A DNA stretch of 34,373 nt. Source: Chloroflexota bacterium. Its GTDB lineage: Bacteria; Chloroflexota; Limnocylindria; Limnocylindrales; CSP1-4. This document shows positions 18,410-26,930 of this stretch, piece by piece; positions within the stretch are counted from its first letter, which is position 1, and each line of letters begins with the position of its first letter. The notes under the pieces are model-generated. The model was not told where the DNA came from. It was given only the letters and a program-made list of their open reading frames with translations, and made no database searches. A program made the translations under genes and the position numbers. Location: contig PLMA01000023.1 of NCBI GenBank assembly GCA_003141455.1, forward strand, positions 1 to 34,373. Reading direction: 5' to 3'.

Positions 18410-18835
18410 TCAGGCGCCCTGATCCGCGCGATGAGGCGCCTGCGGAACCTGCGTCTTCGGGGGCACGCCGCGAACGGACGTTGCCCGAAAAGCCCAGGCG
18501 AGCCTCGGCCGTGACCCCGAGGAGTCGACGTACGGCGTCGCGGTCAGTCCCTCGAAGGCGACCGACGGAAACGGTGCACCCGCAGGTGCCGGCGGCAGCG
18601 TCGGCGGGTTGCGGGCCGAGATCTTGACGCGAACGACCTTCGTGCGCGCGTCGGGGTCGGCGTCGAAGACTGAGATGGCCCACGTCGGGAGGCCTGAGTC
18701 TCGATCGTGCGCCTGCACCCGCTGGTCGCGCGTCGAGGCCTCGAAGTCCACGACCTGTTCGACGGCGCCAACGGCGTACGCGCCCGCTGGAAACACCAGA
18801 TCGGAGTTGAGTGGGATGTGCTTTCCAAGAGCCAT
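18410..18835 (-). CDS. Pra-like replication/integration/excision activator
   Basis: 141 aa beginning MALGKHIPLNSDLVFPAGAY, with VEQVVDFEASTRDQRVQAHD, WAISVFDADPDARTKVVRVK and VAFEGLTATPYVD. This pattern matches proteins annotated in actinomycete integrative plasmids as plasmid replication, integration and excision activators. GGAGGT lies 5 bp before ATG 18835. It is first in the operon Pra - Rep - 47-aa - Rec2 and diverges from the HTH-PLD regulator. Confidence 0.82.
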   Translation of the reverse strand: MALGKHIPLNSDLVFPAGAYAVGAVEQVVDFEASTRDQRVQAHDRDSGLPTWAISVFDADPDARTKVVRVKISARNPPTLPPAPAGAPFPSVAFEGLTATPYVDSSGSRPRLAWAFRATSVRGVPPKTQVPQAPHRADQGA

Positions 18836-18960
18836 TGGGACCTCCGGTCCGTTCGGCCAATCGGCCGGCGCCGGCCCCGCTCAGGCGAGCGGCAAGCACG
18901 ACACCGCCAGATCGTCGGCGGCCGTACCGGACAGCGAAACCGCGTCTTGGGTACGTGGCA

Positions 18961-18979
18961 GGACGTCTGCAGGACGTCC
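18961..18979. promoter_or_regulatory. 19-bp palindromic operator candidate
   Basis: GGACGTC-TGCAG-GACGTCC has perfect 7-bp arms around a five-base centre, in the 170-bp gap between divergent pra (minus) and the HTH-PLD gene (plus). It lies about 27 bp before the latter's start. It is probably where the HTH protein represses itself and the element 2 operon. Confidence 0.6.
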
Positions 18980-19005
18980 CATACTCCGAGTTGGAGAAAG
19001 GAGTA

Positions 19006-19899
19006 ATGGTCAACGACCGGCTCCGGACCGCCATGGTGGCGGCGGGGTTAACGACAGAGACAGTGGCCCTGCGGCTCGCGGTCGACGCAAAGACCGTTGA
19101 GCGCTGGATATCGGCCGGGCGTGTCCCTTATCCACGCCACCGGATCGCCTTCGCGAAGCTCGTGGGCAGACAAGCCGGTGAGTTCTGGCCAACTGCACGT
19201 GATGCTGACAGCGCATCCGCAGCGGACCTGATCCGACTCCATCCGAGCCGCGCCTCGGTCCCGACCCACCTCTGGTTCGACCTACTGGACGCCTCGAACC
19301 GCTCGGTCGACCTGCTCTTCTACTCCGCCCTGTTCCTCTCCGACGGGCATGCCGAACTTGCCGCCGCCATCCGGCGCGCAGCCATCCGCGGCGCCCAGGT
19401 GCGCATCCTAGTGGGCAACCCGCGCTCAGCGGCCGTCATTGCTCGCGGCCGTGACGAGGGCATCGGTCCCGACCTCGGCTCGCGCGTGCGTATGACTCTG
19501 CACTACCTCGACGGCCTGGACCAGGCCGAAGGCGTGCAGGTGCGCGGCCACTCGACCACCCTCTACAACTCGATCTACCGATTCGACGACGACATGCTCG
19601 TCAATGCCCACACCTTCGGCGCAGCCGCCGTCGAGTCGCCGGTCCTACAGATCCACCGCGTTCCGAGCGGCCGGCTCTTCGACCACTACATGCGGAGCTT
19701 CGAACGCGTGTGGGCAGCCTCTACTCCCCTTCCTTCGGCCCTGGCCAGAGAGGAGACCCGCGGCACGCATCGACGACGTGACAAAGCACCAAGGGGAGAA
19801 CCTGATCATCCGTCGCTCAAACAACGAGAACTGGGTGAAGCGCCACGCCGCAAGAGATCGAGGCGAATCACTTCCTCAGTACCACAGGCGAGGGGTTGA
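19006..19899 (+). CDS. XRE-type regulator fused to a phospholipase-D-like domain
   Basis: 297 aa from ATG 19006, with GAAAGGAG at proper spacing; the frame is open upstream but overlaps the operator. HTH at residues ~1-40 (VALRLAVDAKTVERWISAGRVP). The second domain (about 85-245) resembles the DUF5919/PLD-like module of actinomycete AICE regulators: LFYSALFLSDGH, GAQVRILVGNPRS, HSTTLYNSIYRFDDDMLVN. No HKD signature is visible, so phosphodiesterase activity is doubtful and the domain may sense a ligand. The C-terminal ~60 residues are basic and low-complexity. Likely switch for element 2 excision and replication. Confidence 0.82.
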   Translation: MVNDRLRTAMVAAGLTTETVALRLAVDAKTVERWISAGRVPYPRHRIAFAKLVGRQAGEFWPTARDADSASAADLIRLHPSRASVPTHLWFDLLDASNRSVDLLFYSALFLSDGHAELAAAIRRAAIRGAQVRILVGNPRSAAVIARGRDEGIGPDLGSRVRMTLHYLDGLDQAEGVQVRGHSTTLYNSIYRFDDDMLVNAHTFGAAAVESPVLQIHRVPSGRLFDHYMRSFERVWAASTPLPSALAREETRGTHRRRDKAPRGEPDHPSLKQRELGEAPRRKRSRRITSSVPQARG

Positions 19900-20051
19900 G
19901 CACGAGACAAGTCGTCTGCTGCGGTCTTGTCGGCTTATCCCGCGCGCGAGCAGCAAGTCGCCTCGTCGGTCTGGGTACCAGCCAACGAGGTTGAAATGGC
20001 AGAGTGCCACGCTGGAAGCTTTGAGGGCAGGACAGGCAGGCACGAGACGAG

Positions 20052-21473
20052 CTAGCGTGGACCCCGATCCGGGCGGCCTTCCCGGTGAAAATCGGGGGGC
20101 ATAGCGTCAATGAGGAAGGTCAGGATTCCGGCATAGTTCGCCCCGAGAGCACAGAGCTTCTCGTAAGCCTCGTCGATAGAGACGTGGTATTCGGCCTGGA
20201 ACCTCGCCTCCTGCCTGCGCGCCTGATCCTTGAGATCGTCGATGAGTTGCTGGATGGCCGTGTCGTCGCGATCTCGAAAGTAGGCGAGCAAAGCACTAAG
20301 TCCGAAAGAGATGAGAAGAAGTCCGCCGGTGACGGCGCCGGCGAGTTGCAAGAGATAGGCCATCTGTCCAACAGGACGGATACCACCGGCGTCCGCGAGC
20401 CAGAACGTGCCCAGCGAGTAGACGATCGGCGATATTGGCCCCCAGGAGGGGGCGATGTACTGGTCAGGCGCGATCTTGAGCAACGCGATGTTGAGCAGGG
20501 TCAATGACGTCAGGGCAGCTACGAAGACCCACGCGAGCGACACGAGATTGAACACGAGGCTGGGCGAGAATCGACGCCGATAGCGACCTAACTGGTAAGC
20601 CCACAGGTACAGGGCCTTATTGAGTCCGACCCCCAGCGAAATGACCGAGACAACCTGCTGAGCCTGTTCGCTGTTGTACTTATCTATCCCCGTTAGCTTG
20701 TTTGACTCGCTCAGCACCTGTGCTCTTTGAAGCCAGCCCCAATTCATGAGGCTGCCGATGAACTTCTCCTGAAACCCCACAAAGGAGGTTGCGAGGAAGA
20801 TTTGGCGGATGCGCCGTAGGAACGACAAAGCCATCAGCAGTGCGAGGTATACGGCGCTAATCCAGGTCAGAGCGGACGGAGGCGTGAAGATGATCAAGAT
20901 CGCTGCGACCACCGCGAGGGCCTTGGTCATGACGTTGTAGCGGAGGTCACGAAGAAGGGTCGCCGCGACCTGCAACATCCCAAGGAAGACCCCCCAACTC
21001 CGATGCTGCCAGAAGAAGCGGATCAGACGCCACGGGATCCAGATGAAGCAGATGAGAAGCGGGAGACCTGCGACGTAGATGGCCTGAGGTAGCCACCCGC
21101 GCCAGAACACAAGGACCACCACGAGGATCCAGAACACGACTCGGTAGTCGAGCAACGGCACGGCGCCGGGGGCCACCGCGGTAAGGAGCACGCGGGCGAT
21201 GTCGGCCACGAACAGCGTCGAGAGGACGTACGTCCAGAACACGAGACCTATGAAGTTGACAAGCCGCCATCGCCAATGGGGGCGAATCGTAGGCCCGTGG
21301 ATTGGCTGGGACCCGGGGATTGGCTGGGCCACAGCCGCCGCAGCAGAGACGACATCCGCCGCAGCAGAGACGACATTCGTCTGAGCGGGAGCCACTGGTG
21401 GCGCTGGGGCGGTAAGGGGCACACCCTCAAGACGGCCCCAAAGGTCCGTCTCGGTCTTTTTGCGTGTCGCCAT
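20052..21473 (-). CDS. Multispanning membrane protein, unknown function
   Basis: 473 aa from ATG 21473 (SD GAGGGGG); a TTG nine codons upstream is less likely. A cytosolic N-terminus rich in Ala/Pro/Val, with a 7-residue duplication (VVSAAAD), is followed by about seven or eight hydrophobic helices (FIGLVFWTYVLSTLFVADI, VVFWILVVVLVFW and others). A cytosolic C-terminal coiled coil follows (DDLKDQARRQEARFQAEYH). No transporter motif recognised. Its position among defence genes on element 2 hints at a phage-defence or surface role, but nothing in the sequence proves it. Confidence 0.75.
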   Translation of the reverse strand: MATRKKTETDLWGRLEGVPLTAPAPPVAPAQTNVVSAAADVVSAAAAVAQPIPGSQPIHGPTIRPHWRWRLVNFIGLVFWTYVLSTLFVADIARVLLTAVAPGAVPLLDYRVVFWILVVVLVFWRGWLPQAIYVAGLPLLICFIWIPWRLIRFFWQHRSWGVFLGMLQVAATLLRDLRYNVMTKALAVVAAILIIFTPPSALTWISAVYLALLMALSFLRRIRQIFLATSFVGFQEKFIGSLMNWGWLQRAQVLSESNKLTGIDKYNSEQAQQVVSVISLGVGLNKALYLWAYQLGRYRRRFSPSLVFNLVSLAWVFVAALTSLTLLNIALLKIAPDQYIAPSWGPISPIVYSLGTFWLADAGGIRPVGQMAYLLQLAGAVTGGLLLISFGLSALLAYFRDRDDTAIQQLIDDLKDQARRQEARFQAEYHVSIDEAYEKLCALGANYAGILTFLIDAMPPDFHREGRPDRGPR

Positions 21474-21651
21474 CTGGGCCCCCTCGGCGTTGCCACTCAA
21501 TCTGGCGCCTATCGTAGTCCTAGAGCTCCAGCCAAGGGAGCCAGCACGATAGAACGGGTTGGGAGCGTATCCAACGGAAGCATCGCACTGCTACCAGGAC
21601 GCACCACTTCGCGGTGCGCCAGGCGACCCCGTTCCTGGGCTACGGCGGGGC

Positions 21652-22230
21652 CTACGCGACGCCCGATTGCGACGAAGCGGCTGCGTGCCGGCGCAGACGC
21701 GCAAGGGTGTTTTCGACGGACTTCGCCAGATCGCTGCGACCGGCGATTATGGCCCGATGCACGGGGTCATCGGGCGGGTATCGCCTGAGTATCTCCGCGA
21801 TCCGCTCGTCGAAGTTCACAGGGAGCCCGCGGGGGCTGGTGGTCATGTCTGCGTAGGTGAGGGCATCGAGGAGGGCTTGATCGGGGGCCGGAAACGAGAA
21901 CTCCAGCCGATCCAGCAAGCCCCGTTCCCGAGCCTCGAACCGCGCGCCTGAGTGATGCCCGACGAGCTGACAGACGCGCTCCGGATAATGCCGCTCCTGC
22001 AGGAACCAGCCACCATCGAGCGCGTGCATCTTGATCCCGACGAGCCAGGGTGCGTACCCGATGTCGTGGAGCCACGCGGCCGCGACAAGGTCCGCGGCTT
22101 CGTCGGGCTCGAAGACCACGGCAGCCTCTTCCGCTTTCCGTGCGACACCCTCAGTGTGCGCAAGGCGATCGGGCAAGCGGGCGAGGAGCTCGCGGGCGAG
22201 GTCCTCAGCGGTTGCGGTCGGTTCAGTCAT
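21652..22230 (-). CDS. HD-domain metal-dependent phosphohydrolase
   Basis: 192 aa from ATG 22230. The HD signature is complete: His25 (AHTEGV), His55-Asp56 (WLHDIGY), His92/His93 (VGHHSG) and a late Asp in ALTYADMTT. Such proteins hydrolyse phosphoester or nucleotide substrates with two metal ions. It stands between the membrane protein and Shedu, all on the minus strand, with gaps of about 160-180 bp, so co-transcription is possible. Substrate unknown. Confidence 0.82.
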   Translation of the reverse strand: MTEPTATAEDLARELLARLPDRLAHTEGVARKAEEAAVVFEPDEAADLVAAAWLHDIGYAPWLVGIKMHALDGGWFLQERHYPERVCQLVGHHSGARFEARERGLLDRLEFSFPAPDQALLDALTYADMTTSPRGLPVNFDERIAEILRRYPPDDPVHRAIIAGRSDLAKSVENTLARLRRHAAASSQSGVA

Positions 22231-22392
22231 CAACCGACACGCTAGCCCCGTCGCGGCCAGCGATCAAGCGTGCGGGGACGCTGTTCCACTTGTGACGAGT
22301 TTCTCTACTGCATCAAGACTGTGGCGAACCCGCGGCATCCAGTGTCGCAGCCCCAAGGGCTCCTGCTGCTTACGTAGCCGCGACCAGTCAAA

Positions 22393-23598
22393 CTAGAATG
22401 GCAGTTCATCGAACTCATCTTCAGGCGGCGGCATCGTTGGCCAGCCGACTTCGTCCGGCGCTGGCCCTTCGTCACTTTCAGGCGGCTCGGAATCGGCCCG
22501 CCGAACCATGAACCGAGCCCGCGCCAGCAGCTCGTCGTAGGTCATGATCTCGGGGTTCGAGAGACTGCGGCGGAAGCGATGGAAGGTGTCTTGCTTTGTC
22601 GAGACATCGAGCTGACCCGTGTGGCCGATGAGGAGGATGCCTTTTGGCTGGACTGTCTTGATTCCGGTTTCGTCTGCCCAATCGGCATTGTCCTCGCTCC
22701 GTGCCGCTCTGGACCATCGCTCGCACTGGGCCTGGAGTTGAGCCACGCCCCCAGAAAGCTGCTCGCCAATCGACCACGCCTTGTTACGGTATTGAACCGA
22801 GCCAAGCAGGGCGGTCTGTGGCTTCTTGATCTCGACGACTACGCTGAAGCGCACGTCCCCTCCGGTGGCCATAAGAAAGTCACCTTCCTGATCGCCCGTG
22901 CCGGTTACATCGGCCCCTCCAAAATGGGGGTGTTCCACGGCGGTCGTCATGAAGTGATAGTCGAGGCCTTGCCCGAATAGCCAGTCGTTGTCTTCGAAGA
23001 AGGCCTGCCACTGGCGCTCAGTCCACGCCTTGACCGCCATCTGATCCTCGAAAACCGACAGGGCTGACGACCACTGGGCGTTGCGGGTCGCCGCCGCGAC
23101 TGAGGCGAGCAGATCTGGTTCAAGCGCCTGGATGGCAGCGATGATTTCGGCGTCGCTGTGATGTTGCTGAAGGCTCACGATCCAAGCGGCAAGTTCCCCT
23201 GTCGCCACGATCTCGGTGGTGTCGTGGACGAGGAGTTCGCGGTCGCCAATGGGTACGCCGTCTTGGCCGACTCGGTGGAGTTCCGCGAGAGCCCGGTGCA
23301 GCCTGAACGTTTCGTCCGACGTGAACGTCAGGCGGAGGGCTTCTCCGTCCTTCAGGTGCCGCAGGTCGAATGGTTCCTCGTCCCACGGCTTGTCGGCAGT
23401 CTTTCGCCGCTGATGATGAAGGGTCATTTCGACGGTCGCACCGGAAGAGTCCTTGTCCGGCACAAGCACATAATCGAAACCGCGACGGGCTAAGAGTCCA
23501 TCCTCATCTGGTCGCAGACTGATCCAAGTTCTCTCGCCTTCGGCGGTGCCCCAAGGTTTGTGGTGGGTCCGGTAGGTTGCACCATCGCCGTCAGCCAT
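22393..23598 (-). CDS. sduA: Shedu-type anti-phage nuclease (DUF4263)
   Basis: 401 aa. The C-terminal half shows the Shedu nuclease core: FFEDNDWLFGQGLDYHF, then Asp240 (EGDF), Glu256 and Lys258 (VVVEIKKP), YRNKAWSIGEQLSGGVAQL, and KGILLIGHTGQL. These fit the PD-(D/E)XK active site of DUF4263. The N-terminal ~130 residues form a separate, probably sensory, domain. ATG 23598 is preceded by GGGAGGG. Shedu is a single-gene defence system, so it can act alone. Upstream lies an apparently complete restriction-modification pair, making this a defence cluster. Confidence 0.85.
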   Translation of the reverse strand: MADGDGATYRTHHKPWGTAEGERTWISLRPDEDGLLARRGFDYVLVPDKDSSGATVEMTLHHQRRKTADKPWDEEPFDLRHLKDGEALRLTFTSDETFRLHRALAELHRVGQDGVPIGDRELLVHDTTEIVATGELAAWIVSLQQHHSDAEIIAAIQALEPDLLASVAAATRNAQWSSALSVFEDQMAVKAWTERQWQAFFEDNDWLFGQGLDYHFMTTAVEHPHFGGADVTGTGDQEGDFLMATGGDVRFSVVVEIKKPQTALLGSVQYRNKAWSIGEQLSGGVAQLQAQCERWSRAARSEDNADWADETGIKTVQPKGILLIGHTGQLDVSTKQDTFHRFRRSLSNPEIMTYDELLARARFMVRRADSEPPESDEGPAPDEVGWPTMPPPEDEFDELPF

Positions 23599-23925
23599 CA
23601 GTCCCTCCCGCCCTGATATGGATCGAGGTGTGCGGCCGCGCCGCGACTGTCGAATCCATCGGGCCGCCCCGACATCTTAGCGGTCACGCCGGGCCGCGCC
23701 AAAGTTCGCGAGGGAGTGGGCGGGACGAGTGGCCCTCGGTGTGTAAAGCGGGAGATAAGCCCCAGGGGGTAAGGTCGGGTCCGCGAAGGCGTCGGGCGCC
23801 GTCCGGCTGATCGTCTGGTGAGCTCTCGGGTCTCGGCCAAGATGTCCGGCACTTCCCGTGACACACTAGGTGGCACAAACGCTGCCTAACCATGGAATCG
23901 TCGAAACTGGAGCAGGAGGCGAACC
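23599..23925. other. Gene-free promoter region before the R-M methyltransferase
   Basis: About 330 bp with no supportable gene. It must contain divergent promoters for Shedu (minus) and the methyltransferase (plus). A 28-codon frame at 23892-23978 (MESSKLEQEANHYGRRGRDK...) overlaps the methyltransferase start in another frame and could be a leader or a frameshifted N-terminus. Confidence 0.35.
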
Positions 23926-23970
23926 ATTACGGTCGTCGGGGTCGAGACAAGGCTAGCTCCGCACCGGACG

Positions 23971-25566
23971 TTGGCCGGTAGTTCGGTTCGCCGACTGGGC
24001 GCCTATTACACGCCCGCTTTGGCTGCCAGTTTCATGGCACGCTGGGCGCTCCGTTCCGGCTCTGATCGCGTGCTCGAGCCGAGCATGGGCGACGGCGAGT
24101 TCTTGCGGGCGATCCAGGTCGAAGCTGCGCGAGCGGGGTACGACGGAGTCCAAACCTGGGGTGTCGAGCTGGCGCTTGACACTTATCAGACGACCGTCCG
24201 GGACGGGCTGGTCGACCCGGAACGCGCGATCCTCGGCGACTTTCTGGCCGTCAGGCCTTTCCCGGTAGACGTGGCGATCGGGAATCCTCCATACGTGAGG
24301 TTGCGGCACCTGCCAAAGGAAGACGCGGCGCGTGCGACTGCCGCTGCCATGCGCGCGCTGGGGTCGCCGATGGACCCGAGCGGCAGCGTGTGGATGGCGT
24401 TCGTGCTCCACGCTTCAGAGTTCTTGGCGCCGGGCGGACGCCTGGCCTTTGTGCTGCCGCACGAGATGACCCACGTCCGATATGCGCGTCCGGTGTGGCG
24501 CTACCTGTCCCAGAGATTTGGCAGTCTGCGCGTGGTGCGCGTTCACGAGCGGGTGTTCCCCGAGATCCTTCAGGATGTGATTCTCCTGTTCGCCGACGAC
24601 CGGGGGGGCTCGACCGGCGAGGTCGAATTCGAGGCCTATGATTGTCGGACGGACCTCGATTTCGGTAGGCCGGTGCGGCAGGCCCGTGTCGAAATAAGCC
24701 GCATCGTGGCGGGTGAAAGGCCGTTCATCGAAGCGCTGTTGCCCGTCGGCCTGGTCGACCTGCTACGCGGAAAGGTGGAGTCGGCCACGCGGCCGATGCG
24801 TGACATCGCGTCCCTCAATATCGGCTACGTGGCGGGCGACAAGAGATTCTTTCACCCGACGGACGCGATGATCACGCAGCATCAGCTCCCGGGGGCATCC
24901 CTGGTACCGACGGTCACCTCCAGCCGACGAATGAGCGGTAACGGGATTTGGACTGCCAAGTTGCCGAAGGCCGCAACGGACCGATTGTTCCTTCCGCCGG
25001 TCGATGCCCAGGCCTTGACCCCGGGCGAGCGTGCCTACATCGCGATCGGACAACATGCCGAAGTTCACCGTCGATACAAGTGCCGCATCCGAGATCCGTG
25101 GTATGTGACGCCCGGGGTGAAGGTGCCCAATCTACTTATCCCAGTCTTCACGGATCGGCCGCTCCTCCTGATCAACGATGGCGGGTACACCGCCTCCAAC
25201 AGCATGCTGTCAGGCTATTTGACGGCTGGGACTGCCGAGGCGATCGCTGCGGCCTGGTACACATCACTCACGCTGCTGCAGGTTGAGCTACATGTGCACT
25301 CGCTCGGTGGCGGCGTAATGGTGTTCGTGCCACGGGAAGCAGGAGCAATTCGGTTAGCCAAGGCGGTCACCGGGCGCGACCACTTGCAGGTTGTCGACCA
25401 GCTCCTAAGGGCGGGGAATGTCGACAGGGCCTACCAGGCTGGTGACGCCGCCGTGCTAAGCGATCACCTTGGCCTGTCGAGTCGGGAAGTCGACCTGATC
25501 CAGGAGGGCGTCCACTCGCTTCGTTACTGGCGTGCGGCCCCGCCCCGGAATCCGGTGACGGCCTAG
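23971..25566 (+). CDS. Type II N6-adenine DNA methyltransferase (gamma class)
   Basis: 531 aa from TTG 23971. Motif X GAYYTP (10-15), motif I EPSMGDG (36-42) and motif IV NPPYVR (105-110) give the gamma order of adenine methylases, followed by a long target-recognition region typical of single-chain type II enzymes. The frame is open upstream, and an AGGAGG at 23914-23919 lies six bases before an in-frame ATT (23926), so translation may begin there, adding 15 residues. It is convergent with the restriction enzyme gene; the stops share CTAG at 25563-25566. It modifies host DNA against the partner nuclease. Confidence 0.88.
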   Translation: MAGSSVRRLGAYYTPALAASFMARWALRSGSDRVLEPSMGDGEFLRAIQVEAARAGYDGVQTWGVELALDTYQTTVRDGLVDPERAILGDFLAVRPFPVDVAIGNPPYVRLRHLPKEDAARATAAAMRALGSPMDPSGSVWMAFVLHASEFLAPGGRLAFVLPHEMTHVRYARPVWRYLSQRFGSLRVVRVHERVFPEILQDVILLFADDRGGSTGEVEFEAYDCRTDLDFGRPVRQARVEISRIVAGERPFIEALLPVGLVDLLRGKVESATRPMRDIASLNIGYVAGDKRFFHPTDAMITQHQLPGASLVPTVTSSRRMSGNGIWTAKLPKAATDRLFLPPVDAQALTPGERAYIAIGQHAEVHRRYKCRIRDPWYVTPGVKVPNLLIPVFTDRPLLLINDGGYTASNSMLSGYLTAGTAEAIAAAWYTSLTLLQVELHVHSLGGGVMVFVPREAGAIRLAKAVTGRDHLQVVDQLLRAGNVDRAYQAGDAAVLSDHLGLSSREVDLIQEGVHSLRYWRAAPPRNPVTA

Positions 25567-26231
25567 AGGAAGACGTCCCAGAACACGAGGCGCTCCTTGA
25601 AGGTCTTCACCATCCTGTCGACAAATGTGCCGACTGTCAGGTCCATGTCTGGAACGGCCGCGGTAGCGATCTCGTCGTGCAGTTCAGCGGGCGTCGCGTT
25701 GAAGTCGACCACCATGTATGCAAACTGGTCGAACACCCCTCGCAGGTTCTTGTAGTCGCGGCCCAGCCGACCCGTCATTGCAGCATAAAGGCGGGCATAG
25801 CGCGCGTGGTCGATTACCTCGGCCTCCTTGCCCGCTTTGATCGACTTCAATGGATGAAGGTAAACGTAGCCGTGTGCGCTGAGCGGGAACCGCTCCTCTA
25901 GGCTTGTCACTTCTCCGAGCAGCATCTCGTAGTAACCCAACGCGTTGTTGCCGATGGAACTCATCTGGCTGCGTACCCCAACCAGCATCAGCGGGCCGTT
26001 CTCGGGGTCGACGATAGCGACGTCGACATCTTTGGGCTTTGCCGACCCGATGATGTGAGCCTCTTTCTTGACATAGATGCCTCGTCTTTTGGCCCAGGGC
26101 GTCAGGCGGCTGTCCATGTCTTCGGCAAGATAGTCATGCAGGTGTTTGATGAACTTCTGGCTGTGTACTGCTTTGTCCGGATCGGCTTGGTATTCGGCGC
26201 CCATACGGCGCAACGCTTCCGGTAGGTCCAC
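25563..26231 (-). CDS. Type II restriction endonuclease partner
   Basis: 222 aa, called mainly from its convergent, stop-sharing position with the methyltransferase. The central block KPKDVDVAIVDPENGPLMLV followed by GVRSQMSSIGNNALGYYE has the shape of a PD-(D/E)XK core (Asp68/Asp70 on the first strand). The usual Glu-x-Lys is replaced by Gly-Val-Arg-Ser-Gln, so the active site is atypical. GTG start at 26229-26231. The recognition site cannot be predicted from this sequence. Confidence 0.72.
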   Translation of the reverse strand: MDLPEALRRMGAEYQADPDKAVHSQKFIKHLHDYLAEDMDSRLTPWAKRRGIYVKKEAHIIGSAKPKDVDVAIVDPENGPLMLVGVRSQMSSIGNNALGYYEMLLGEVTSLEERFPLSAHGYVYLHPLKSIKAGKEAEVIDHARYARLYAAMTGRLGRDYKNLRGVFDQFAYMVVDFNATPAELHDEIATAAVPDMDLTVGTFVDRMVKTFKERLVFWDVFL

Positions 26232-26605
26232 GAATTCCCCAGTTGACGGACGGCCGGCCCGTTCTTGAACTCAGCAGGTGGCCGATTGCGCGGTGCAGTG
26301 TCTCAAACCGTGACGGGTCTGAATAGAGGCGGAAGGAACACGCGTTTCGGCGAGTGTGGGGCGCCAGGGCCCCGTTTCGCGTCTCACCACGGCCGGAAGC
26401 ACCGCCGCCAACCCATGACGGACCGGGTGCGCGGGTCGTGTCTGACCAGCGTGGCCGCGGGCCCCAATGGCGCGGAGTCCTGGGGCACTCGTCCCTTGCC
26501 CTCAGCTCGGAGTAGGCTCGAGCACGTTGCCCAAGGCGACGCTACCGTTCCGGACGGACGGTGTTAGTTCGCTCCAGACTTTCACCCGTATAGTGTCGCC
26601 CTGAC
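26232..26605. other. Gene-free right end of element 2
   Basis: No reading frame is convincing. The last 20 bp (26583-26605, TCACCCGTATAGTGTCGCCCTGACTCC) form the arm preceding the next attachment core. The arm is shared with 28264 and with the inverted 13741 site. Confidence 0.4.
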
Positions 26606-26619
26606 TCCTCTCGCCCCGA
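26583..26619 (+). other. att: Attachment core with conserved arm (right end of element 2)
   Basis: Core tcctctcgccccga at 26606-26619 is preceded by a CACCCGTA...TCGCCCTGAC arm like that of the sites at 28286 and 13741. The CCA is lost (the core ends in AAGATA), so the site is degenerate on its right side. Confidence 0.75.
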
Positions 26620-26788
26620 AGATACCCAGCAGATCACGGACGAGGGCTAGCGCGTCATGCAGAACGCACCGACCGCATCGGTGGCCTGGCGCCGCCCAGA
26701 GTCACGAACACGCGACCCCGGTAGAGACGTGGGATCCAGATCCCCGACGAGCAGGTTAGCCTAGGCCCGACTCCTCTCGCCCCGACCA
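26606..26788. repeat. att-bounded ~180-bp module, copy 1
   Basis: Sequence between two attachment cores (26606 and 26772). It is clearly homologous to 31035-31225, which is also enclosed by two cores; shared runs include cggtggcctggcgccgccca, agacgtgggatccagat and ccgacgagc. On the minus strand both copies can be read as VGDLDPTS ... GRRQAT ... followed by MT and a stop. It has no recombinase gene and may be a minimal or collapsed element. Confidence 0.75.
26772..26788 (+). other. att: Attachment core (17 bp, complete tRNA 3' end)
   Basis: tcctctcgccccgacca is identical to the tRNA-Pro 3' end, including CCA. It separates the ~180-bp module from the cellulase segment. Confidence 0.85.
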
Positions 26789-26930
26789 CTCGAGTAGTTC
26801 TGTGGACTAGCCTTCGCGCAGATCGGCGTGGTCGGCGCGCGACCTGGCGCCTCGGCTTCGTTCCGGCGGGCGATCTCGCCTGACCGCCACGTGCGCAGAC
26901 TGCGTTCCCGCGCCGCGTCGAGCGCTTGAA

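Noticed and set aside
20134..20146. TTCGCCCCGA resembling the attachment core inside the membrane protein gene
   Set aside because: Only nine bases match and it lies within conserved-looking coding sequence with no element boundary.
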